The notes under the pieces were generated by a model. The model saw only the letters and a list, made by a program, of their open reading frames with translations, was not told the DNA's origin and ran no database searches. Source: CAUVKI01 sp963552605 (lineage in GTDB: Bacteria > Bacillota > Clostridia > Tissierellales > Peptoniphilaceae). From it: a DNA stretch of 20,061 nt. Each line of letters opens with the position of its first letter. Within the stretch, counting starts at the first letter, position 1. The position numbers were made by a program, and so were the translations under genes. The DNA is taken from assembly GCA_963552605.1 (NCBI GenBank), contig CAUVKI010000038.1:1-20061 (forward strand), read 5' to 3'. Of the stretch, positions 7,624 to 13,681 are shown one piece after another.

Positions 7624-7651
7624 GAGCCAACAAAATTTGTTGGTTCTTTTT
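7624..7651 (+). terminator. Terminator after the flavodoxin gene
   Basis: The stem GAGCCAACAAA/TTTGTTGGTTC (with one G-T pair) is followed by five T residues. In practice the loop will open to a few bases at the AAAATT centre. Confidence 0.8.
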
Positions 7652-7682
7652 GAATGGAATTATCTCGGAAAAGGAGTATTAA

Positions 7683-8552
7683 ATGAGCGAGGAATTGGAA
7701 AAACTTGAAAAAAAGCTTAAAAATGACGGCACAAGAAACGCTTTCTCAAAAAGTCCTGCCGTGCTCGCACGTGCGGCAAGGGTCGCCAACAGATTGAACA
7801 CCTTTAAGGGAAGGGAAGGTATTTATGAGGAAATCATATTGGGGAATAGACTTCTCAAGACGGAAAAAAAATTCAACAGAGCCTTATTTGTAATCCCCGG
7901 AGGAGGAATGATTTTTTCCGCAACGAAACATCATATCGATACCGGTATTGAACTTGCAAAACTCAGCGAAAGAGATTTATTTCTCCCGATATATCCCACT
8001 ATGCCCGAGCATAAACTTTCAGAAATATACGAAATGATTTTTGACTCCTATGACAGAGTTGTGAAAGAATATGGCGCAAAGAATACCGCAGTTTTGGGAT
8101 TATCCTCGGGAGGAGCGGCTGCATTTGTAATTTCGGCAATGCTTAATGAAAAGGGAAGAGGTTTCGATATTGCCGAAAAGATAATATCGGTAAGCCCGGG
8201 GATAGCTCCGATGACTTCGGAGGAGGAGTCGGCTATGAAAGACTTATCCGAGAGAGACATACAAATTCCCTATGAAATTTTCGGGGTATTGGAAGCTTAT
8301 TCCGAGGGGTGTCGGGAATTATTTAAAAATCCGCTTTCAGGGGATCTTTCAGGAATAAAAAATCTAACTGTCTATTTCGGTGGGGAGGAGATATTCTCAA
8401 AGAAAGCATCTGCAATAGAAAAGGCATGTGAAAAATATTCAGTGCCCGTGGAAATTATAATCGGAGAAGGGCTTTTTCATTGCTATCCGATTTTTCGGGA
8501 ATTCTCCGAGGGAGAGGCTGCGTTTTTGGAACTTGCATCAAAACTAAGGTAA
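7683..8552 (+). CDS. Alpha/beta hydrolase, hormone-sensitive-lipase-like
   Basis: This is a 289-residue esterase/lipase-like hydrolase. The oxyanion-hole segment appears as PGGG near residue 72 where the family has HGGG, and the nucleophile elbow GLSSGG places Ser141. The C-terminal LFHCYPIF supplies the likely catalytic His266. At the acid position the sequence reads YFGGEEIF, so a Glu stands where Asp is usual. The family commonly hydrolyses short-chain esters; this protein's substrate is unknown. AAAGGAGT precedes the ATG. The last ~40 codons plus ~30 bases of trailer are repeated about 940 bp further on, beyond a toxin-antitoxin pair. Confidence 0.88.
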   Translation: MSEELEKLEKKLKNDGTRNAFSKSPAVLARAARVANRLNTFKGREGIYEEIILGNRLLKTEKKFNRALFVIPGGGMIFSATKHHIDTGIELAKLSERDLFLPIYPTMPEHKLSEIYEMIFDSYDRVVKEYGAKNTAVLGLSSGGAAAFVISAMLNEKGRGFDIAEKIISVSPGIAPMTSEEESAMKDLSERDIQIPYEIFGVLEAYSEGCRELFKNPLSGDLSGIKNLTVYFGGEEIFSKKASAIEKACEKYSVPVEIIIGEGLFHCYPIFREFSEGEAAFLELASKLR

Positions 8553-8580
8553 AAGTTTTGAGTTTATTCCTTAGTTCAAC
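8432..8580 (+). repeat. Direct repeat copy A (hydrolase 3' end and trailer)
   Basis: This copy is the intact end of the hydrolase gene plus its trailer. It matches 9373-9520 with about 79 identical bases at the left, then one single-base gap and about eight substitutions over the rest. The repeats are in the same orientation and enclose the toxin-antitoxin pair. The trailer folds as an 8-bp hairpin (8542-8549 with 8569-8576) that lacks a proper T run. Confidence 0.95.
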
Positions 8581-8600
8581 TTTTGAATCTTAAAAAGAAG

Positions 8601-8629
8601 TTGATATTTTTATAAAAACCGAATACACT
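8601..8629 (+). promoter_or_regulatory. Promoter for the toxin-antitoxin pair
   Basis: TTGATA and TACACT are separated by 17 bases, about 50 bases before the antitoxin ATG. It lies just outside the repeated segment, so the pair carries its own promoter. Autorepression by the AbrB-type antitoxin is usual in such systems, but I could not identify an operator. Confidence 0.6.
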
Positions 8630-8680
8630 TACACCATAGGGAAAGCAGGAAATCTATTACCGCTAAAGGGAGGTTTTTTT

Positions 8681-8938
8681 ATGGAATTGGCAAAAGTAAC
8701 ATCAAAAGGTCAGGTGACAATACCTGTTGAAATCCGTAAAAAGCTGGGAATTAAGGATGGGGGCAAAGTATTATTTGTGGAGGAAGCCGGAAGAATATAT
8801 ATGACTAATTCTTCTATGGACGCATTTCGTGGAGCACAGAGAGCGTTTGCAGGTGAGGCGGAAAGAGTTGGACTTAAAAATGACGATGATGTAATGGCAA
8901 TGATAAAAGAGCTTAGAGAGGAAAGTGCATTTAAGTAG
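8681..8938 (+). CDS. AbrB/SpoVT-type antitoxin (VapB-like)
   Basis: This 85-residue protein has an N-terminal swapped-hairpin AbrB DNA-binding domain: AKVTSKGQVTIPVEIRKKLG, then DGGKVLFVEE (residues 4-37). The C-terminal half (about 44-85) is helical and charged and should wrap the toxin. In family members the N-terminal dimer binds the operon promoter, and the tail blocks the PIN ribonuclease. GGGAGG precedes the ATG. The stop codon is directly followed, with no gap, by the ATG of the toxin. Confidence 0.93.
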   Translation: MELAKVTSKGQVTIPVEIRKKLGIKDGGKVLFVEEAGRIYMTNSSMDAFRGAQRAFAGEAERVGLKNDDDVMAMIKELREESAFK

Positions 8939-9337
8939 ATGAGAATTATGCTTGATACCAATGTGCTGATATCGGCATTGCTTTTTCCCGGCTCTAAGAT
9001 TAATGCAATGATGAATTGTATATTTACACAGCACCGGCTAGTGCTATCATCGTATGTGATAGATGAGTTAAAGCGTGTGGTTAAAAGAAAATTTCCGGGA
9101 AGAGAAACTGCGACGAATAAGCTACTTATGATGATGAGTTTTGAATATGTCCTTACGCCGAATGAAATAAAAAGCGGACTTTTCGATATCAGAGATGGAG
9201 AGGATTATCCGGTGCTTTACACAGCAATTATAGAAGATGTTGATATTCTTATGACAGGGGATAAGGATTTTTTAGATATAGACATTAAGAAGCCTAAGAT
9301 AATGACTCCAAAAGAGTTTATGGAAATATTTCTATAA
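8939..9337 (+). CDS. PIN-domain toxin (COG1569-type ribonuclease)
   Basis: This is a 132-residue PIN domain, a Mg-dependent ribonuclease. The acidic residues of the active site are visible: Asp6 in MLDTNVLISAL, Glu43 in VIDELKR, Asp89 in RDGEDYPVLYTAI, and Asp108 in MTGDKDFL. All four are present, so it is likely active. Its ATG directly follows the antitoxin stop, and the nearest purine-rich site is inside the antitoxin gene, so it depends on coupled translation. The family ('putative toxin-antitoxin system toxin component, PIN family') is widespread. The RNA target cannot be predicted. Confidence 0.93.
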   Translation: MRIMLDTNVLISALLFPGSKINAMMNCIFTQHRLVLSSYVIDELKRVVKRKFPGRETATNKLLMMMSFEYVLTPNEIKSGLFDIRDGEDYPVLYTAIIEDVDILMTGDKDFLDIDIKKPKIMTPKEFMEIFL

Positions 9338-9372
9338 ATGTTTTTCTTGATGATTGAGATTGTCAAAGAAGG

Positions 9373-9520
9373 AAAATATTCAGTGCCCGTGGAAATTATA
9401 ATCGGAGAAGGGCTTTTTCATTGCTATCCGATTTTTCGGGAATTCTCCGAGGAGAGGCTGCGTTCTTGGAACTTGCATTAAAATTAAGATAAAAGTTTTG
9501 AGTTTATTCTTCAATTAAAC
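9373..9520 (+). pseudogene. Direct repeat copy B: orphan 3' fragment of the hydrolase gene
   Basis: This segment repeats 8432-8580, covering the last ~40 codons of the hydrolase including the catalytic His motif, the stop codon and the trailer. It has no upstream part of the gene and no start. A missing G in the run after CCGAG (near 9450-9452) shifts the frame, so it cannot encode the protein tail. In the hairpin of the trailer, one base pair has changed on both sides (C-G at 8544/8574 to T-A at 9484/9514), while two other pairs are lost. It is the scar of a duplication or recombination event. Confidence 0.9.
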
Positions 9521-9543
9521 CTTACTGATATACTAAAAAAAAC

Positions 9544-9571
9544 TTGATTTTTTTTAAATTACGCGTAAAAT
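9544..9571 (+). promoter_or_regulatory. Likely promoter of the type IV pilus cluster
   Basis: TTGATT and TAAAAT are separated by 16 bases, about 22 bases before the chosen GTG of the prepilin peptidase gene. The stretch 9338-9543 before it holds only the hydrolase repeat. Confidence 0.55.
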
Positions 9572-9593
9572 AAGCCTAGTGTGGGGGTGCAAT

Positions 9594-10364
9594 GTGTTTA
9601 TATTATCTGTTTTATTTTTTGTTATGGGTGCGTCGATAGCGTCATTTTTAAATGTTGCGGCATCACGGTTGCCTAAGGGAGAGAGTATCGTATCTCCTCC
9701 GTCGCATTGTGATGCTTGTGGACATAAGCTTGGCGTGTTGGATTTAATCCCCGTTGTTTCTTATCTGATATTGGGTGGGAAATGTCGTTATTGCGGGGAG
9801 AAATTTTCTCCAAGTCATGTAATCGGGGAAATTTTTTTGGGCGGAATTTTTGTTCTGTATTTTCACTACTATTATTTTCAGCCTTTTCTATTTATATTTC
9901 TCGCACTTTCGGCAGTTCTTTATCTGCTTACGGTTTTTGATTTGCAAAGTTGCGAAATGCCGGATTTCCTGCTGTGGGGAGTTGGAATTATAGGAATTAT
10001 ATATGACCTTTGTATGATGTATATACTCGGCTCCAATTGGTTTTCAGTTATCAAATATTTTGGATTAAGTGTGCTTGCGGGTGGCGGAATTTTTTTACTG
10101 ATATTTTTGCTCTCAAGAGGGGGAATGGGAGAAGGAGATGTAATTTTGATAGCCGCCTTAGGGTTATTCGTTGGAATTAAAGAAATGTTTGAGCTTATAT
10201 TTTTATCGTTTGTTCTCGGTGCAATAATATCGGTGGCACTTATGGCACTTAAGGTAAAATCACGCAAAGACGCTATTCCTTTCGGTCCCTTTATAACCCT
10301 GTCTTTCTTCATTGTGCAGTTTTTTGGAGAAAGGCTTTTGGCGTTGTATGAGGGTCTTTTTTGA
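9594..10364 (+). CDS. pilD: Prepilin peptidase (A24 family)
   Basis: This 256-residue integral membrane aspartic peptidase removes the leader of prepilins and usually methylates the new N-terminus. The cytoplasmic N-terminal domain has GASIASFLNVAASRLP and four cysteines in two CxxC pairs (39/42 and 64/67) that bind zinc in PilD. The two catalytic aspartates are visible: Asp116 in FDLQSCEMPD, and Asp182 in GMGEGDV, the GxGD motif. Several hydrophobic helices fill the rest. The start is taken as GTG at 9594, six bases after a GGGGG site. Two more GTG/ATG candidates nearby are either upstream with no site or out of frame. It is the first gene of the pilus cluster and should process the four pseudopilins encoded downstream. 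Confidence 0.95.
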   Translation: MFILSVLFFVMGASIASFLNVAASRLPKGESIVSPPSHCDACGHKLGVLDLIPVVSYLILGGKCRYCGEKFSPSHVIGEIFLGGIFVLYFHYYYFQPFLFIFLALSAVLYLLTVFDLQSCEMPDFLLWGVGIIGIIYDLCMMYILGSNWFSVIKYFGLSVLAGGGIFLLIFLLSRGGMGEGDVILIAALGLFVGIKEMFELIFLSFVLGAIISVALMALKVKSRKDAIPFGPFITLSFFIVQFFGERLLALYEGLF

Positions 10365-10365
10365 T

Positions 10366-10394
10366 TTGCGGCTTTAAAAAATATATGGTATCAT
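10366..10394 (+). promoter_or_regulatory. Possible second promoter before pilM
   Basis: TTGCGG and TATCAT are separated by 17 bases in the 62-base gap between pilD and pilM. The match is moderate, and read-through from pilD is equally likely. Confidence 0.35.
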
Positions 10395-10426
10395 AATCCT
10401 TGGATTACTTGTTTTAGGGGGACGCT

Positions 10427-11482
10427 ATGGCTAAAAAGAATAAAACTACTAAACTTATTGTGATTGAATTTTTTTCTGGAGAGCTTCGGTTGCTTGAAGG
10501 AAGATGGGGAAAAAACGGATTTTCAGATTTGAGATATAAAACTTTCTCAATACCCGAAGGAATTATTGAAAACGGGAGAATTTTAAATCCCCAACTTATG
10601 GAAAATTTCTTAAAAACCTCTGTTCAGAAGGCGGGTTTTTCTACGAAAAATGCGGCATTGGTACTGAACTCGGGAGATATAGTGCTTAGGGAAATCAACA
10701 TTCCCCAAGTGGCGGATGATGAGATTGAATCTATAATCAATTTCAGAGCTCAGGATATTTTTCCCGGAGGAGCTGAAAATATGGCGATAGATTATCTGGT
10801 GCTTAAAAAGACGGTGGAAGATGAAGTTGAAAAACTGGTTCTTCTCCTTATCGCGATCCCCAAGGATATTGTGATTTCATTTTTTTCGGCAATTGAGGCG
10901 GCAGGACTTGAGCCTGTGATTATGGAGTATCAGCCGAATGCTTTTGCAAAATTTTTTGCAGTTTCAAGGGTTGTGGGATATAAGGATTATGAGTCTCCGA
11001 TTGCGGTTATGGACGTAAACAGCAATGAAACGAGCTTTTCGATAATACTTGATGGAAAGCTTGAATCTGCAAGGTACATTAATTTCGGCTCCGAGCATTT
11101 GGTAAAGAATATCGTGCAGCTCTTTTCCTATGACAGTTTCAGAGTGAAGAAGCTGCTTTCGGAAATTCCGGATATAACTGCCAACTATGATGATTTTTCT
11201 GATGAGAGCAGGTTTTTAAATGCCGTGAAAACTTCGATGGGAACTATGCTCGAAGAGGTCTCACAAGTGGTTCGTTTCTATAATTCAAGAACCGGCAATA
11301 AGCCGGTGCAATCGGTGTTGCTGACCGGCAAGGGATTTGAGATAAGGGAGATTGAGCGTTATTTTGCAGAGTATTTCTCAATTCCGGTTTATGTTCTGAA
11401 ATCTGAGGAAATCAATCAGAATATTGATCACAGGTTGTTTGCAAGTCTGATGGGCGCAATGGTTCGCAGGGGAGATGAATGA
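10427..11482 (+). CDS. pilM: Type IV pilus assembly protein PilM (actin-like)
   Basis: This is a 351-residue cytoplasmic actin-fold protein that binds the N-terminus of PilN and links the cytoplasmic motor to the membrane platform. Family features include ENGRILNPQLMENFLK, then VLNSGDIVLREINIPQVADD and EIESIINFRAQDIFPG, which is the standard PilM core. The nucleotide loops are worn: the usual first phosphate loop DxGxxS reads VIEFFSGELRL, with Glu14 for Asp, and the second is AVMDVNSNETSF (Asp196). The adenosine loop is LLTGKGFEI near 300. GGGGGA precedes the ATG. The stop codon overlaps the start of pilN. Confidence 0.93.
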   Translation: MAKKNKTTKLIVIEFFSGELRLLEGRWGKNGFSDLRYKTFSIPEGIIENGRILNPQLMENFLKTSVQKAGFSTKNAALVLNSGDIVLREINIPQVADDEIESIINFRAQDIFPGGAENMAIDYLVLKKTVEDEVEKLVLLLIAIPKDIVISFFSAIEAAGLEPVIMEYQPNAFAKFFAVSRVVGYKDYESPIAVMDVNSNETSFSIILDGKLESARYINFGSEHLVKNIVQLFSYDSFRVKKLLSEIPDITANYDDFSDESRFLNAVKTSMGTMLEEVSQVVRFYNSRTGNKPVQSVLLTGKGFEIREIERYFAEYFSIPVYVLKSEEINQNIDHRLFASLMGAMVRRGDE

Positions 11483-12126
11483 TGAAAGATATAAATTTTT
11501 TTGAACCGTATAAGAAAAAACCTCAGCAAACCGGAGTTTCCAAAGCTTTTATCATAGGGCTCATTTTCTCTTTGATAGTCGTTTTGGGAGTGTTGGCAAT
11601 GGGATTTAGATATTTCAAAATCAGCGACAAAGAAAAGACCGTGGCGAATTTGGAGGAGCTTGCGACCGATCCCGTAACACTGCAAAAGGTTGAGAAAATC
11701 AGAAAAAAACAGGCAGCTCTTAATGATTTCAGCGATGCGGTAAGGAAGATTGAGGATATTGATACCGTGCTTGAGCAAAAAGATATGATCAATGAAGAGT
11801 TATTCATAAATATAACGGATAGACTTCCGGAAACGGTATATATGAATGCCATAGAGGTTACAATAAACGGTTTTGATATCACAGGAGTTGCCAGAGACAG
11901 GTACTCGATAGCCGATTTTCAAAAAGCGTTGACTGAAATACCCGATGTGACCGACGTATTTATAAGTGACATAGTGCAGGAGAACGGTTTTTTTAATTTT
12001 ACATTGAATGTGGCTTTCCATGAAGTGAATGTGGAAGATCTCTTCGAAACGGAAGAGGACGATGATGACGATGAGTCGGAATCTGAAGGAGAGAATTCGG
12101 AAAACTCGGGAGAAACAACTCAGTAA
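11479..12126 (+). CDS. pilN: Type IV pilus assembly protein PilN
   Basis: This 215-residue inner-platform protein begins with the short motif MKDINFFEPY, which in PilN proteins docks into PilM. One transmembrane helix follows (about 23-44) and then an extracytoplasmic coiled-coil and ferredoxin-like region. The second half has DRLPETVYMNAIEVTINGFDITGVA, a PilN core pattern. The final 30 residues are almost wholly acidic (DDDDD, then Glu/Ser-rich), an unusual extension that could bind cations or wall components. Two ATG codons (11479, 11482) overlap the pilM stop; the GGGGAG site fits the second slightly better, changing only one residue. The pilO-like gene starts 11 bases after it. Confidence 0.9.
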   Translation: MMKDINFFEPYKKKPQQTGVSKAFIIGLIFSLIVVLGVLAMGFRYFKISDKEKTVANLEELATDPVTLQKVEKIRKKQAALNDFSDAVRKIEDIDTVLEQKDMINEELFINITDRLPETVYMNAIEVTINGFDITGVARDRYSIADFQKALTEIPDVTDVFISDIVQENGFFNFTLNVAFHEVNVEDLFETEEDDDDDESESEGENSENSGETTQ

Positions 12127-12137
12127 GGAGGAGTTAA

Positions 12138-13679
12138 ATGTTTGGGAAAAAGAAAGACAAACCGGGTAAAGCATCGGTAAAAAAAGTAAAGCATGCCATA
12201 AAGCTTTCCGGAAGAGAAAAGGCTTTAATAATAGCCCTTATTTCAGTTTTTGTAGGATTGGGATCTTACTTTTTCGTCTGGGTTCCGCAAGATGAAAAGC
12301 TTAATTCTCTCGCCCAACAGGAGGAGGAGTTCCAAACCAAGGTGGATGAGAATAACTTGATGCTCTCACAGGAACCTAAGATAAACGCTGCCTACAAAGA
12401 GGCTAAAAATAAGGAAGAATCCGTAGCGAATAAGTATTTCAGTGAATTGGAGCAATCGGCAATCATATACAAGATGAATGATATTTTGTTCTCTGAAAAC
12501 GCCTCATTCCCGAGATATGCTTTTTCAAATCCTCAAGCGGAGGATATCAACGATTTTAAGGTTCAGTCTATGAGTGTCGGACTGCCTTTTGACGGATCTT
12601 ACAGTGCAATAATCGACACTCTCCATAAACTGAAAAGCAATCCTCAAAAGATAATGGTGGAAAATATTTCAATCCAAAGAGATGAAGCTCATAAGTCGCT
12701 TTCCGGAAATATGGGCATTAAGTTTTACACTCTGGATAATATCCGACCCAAGTCTGAGATTTTGGAGGAGGGAAATTCTTCCGAAATCGTTGCAACTCCG
12801 ATTGCCGATAGCGCAGACGAAGGAGCTTCTTATACGGAAGTTGCGAAAGGGAATGGGGAAACAGCGGAAAAAGCGAGTCCTCAGAATGTAAATGCAAAAG
12901 ATGTTTTGAATAATTCCGAGGGTGGGCGTATGCCGTTTACTCCTTTCTTACCGGCTCCCGGAACCGAGGAGGAAGAAGAGAAAAAAGAAATTGATCCCAA
13001 AATCAACACCGAGCTTTTAAGTTTTGATAGCGGCAATTATTATTTTCTTCCCTCGCACGATATGATAAAGGGAAACGTGAGAAAGGTTAATAAAGCCAAA
13101 GAGGGAAAAGCTCTGAGAATTGAGTATGATATGGTTGCAATTGAAGACAGAAATTATGCTCTTGTTGATGTATCGGAATACGGTGTCAGTGTTTCCTATC
13201 CTCCCGATTCATTCGGGCTGTGGGTCTTTTCATATGACTACTCCCCCCTTTCGATAGGATTGGAAGTTATCGATCAGGTTGGAAACAGGGGTTTCTTTTA
13301 TGCCTCAAGAGGAATTGGCTGGACGGGGTGGAAACACCTTGTGTTTACTCCTGAAGAGCAATCGGATGTCGTAAGCGGATATCCCCTTTCAGTGGACAAA
13401 CTGTTTCTTGAAATGCCGGCAGGGAGTGAAGGAAAGGGCGTGCTTATCTTTGATAAGTTTGAAGTGATCTATGAGAGAAATATTGATGAAGAGGGTGCGG
13501 ACGCTTCGCTTGGAGAACATTATATAAGCTATGTCGTGGAATATGGAGATACTTATGAGTCTATTTCCAAAAAGTTCTACGGCTCAACAAAATATGTCAA
13601 GGAAATTAAAACCCAAAATGAAATCAGGGACTCGAGAAGCCCCGAACCCGGAACGGTTCTCATTTTGAAAAGGAGATAG
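12138..13679 (+). CDS. pilO: PilO-like protein fused to a beta-sandwich and a LysM domain
   Basis: This is 513 residues long, more than twice a normal PilO (~200). A basic cytoplasmic tail is followed by one transmembrane helix (about 29-49) and a PilO-type region (about 50-215) with a coiled coil and a small alpha/beta fold. A Glu/Pro/Ser-rich linker (about 215-292) leads to a predicted beta-sandwich (about 293-445), whose GLWVFSYD and GWTGWKHLVF segments resemble carbohydrate-binding-like jelly rolls. The last ~50 residues are a LysM domain: YVVEYGDTYESISKKFYGS through PEPGTVLILKRR. LysM binds N-acetylglucosamine in peptidoglycan. AAGGAGGAG precedes the ATG. Position after pilM and pilN identifies the first part; the fused wall-binding end is the oddity. 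Confidence 0.88.
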   Translation: MFGKKKDKPGKASVKKVKHAIKLSGREKALIIALISVFVGLGSYFFVWVPQDEKLNSLAQQEEEFQTKVDENNLMLSQEPKINAAYKEAKNKEESVANKYFSELEQSAIIYKMNDILFSENASFPRYAFSNPQAEDINDFKVQSMSVGLPFDGSYSAIIDTLHKLKSNPQKIMVENISIQRDEAHKSLSGNMGIKFYTLDNIRPKSEILEEGNSSEIVATPIADSADEGASYTEVAKGNGETAEKASPQNVNAKDVLNNSEGGRMPFTPFLPAPGTEEEEEKKEIDPKINTELLSFDSGNYYFLPSHDMIKGNVRKVNKAKEGKALRIEYDMVAIEDRNYALVDVSEYGVSVSYPPDSFGLWVFSYDYSPLSIGLEVIDQVGNRGFFYASRGIGWTGWKHLVFTPEEQSDVVSGYPLSVDKLFLEMPAGSEGKGVLIFDKFEVIYERNIDEEGADASLGEHYISYVVEYGDTYESISKKFYGSTKYVKEIKTQNEIRDSRSPEPGTVLILKRR

Positions 13680-13681
13680 TT

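Noticed and set aside
8432..9520. Direct repeats read as ends of an insertion sequence or as target-site duplications
   Set aside because: At ~150 bp they are far too long for target duplications, they match the hydrolase coding end, and there is no transposase or terminal inverted repeat.
12682..12891. Small + strand frame inside the PilO-like gene
   Set aside because: It is a different frame within a continuous conserved gene and has no ribosome site.
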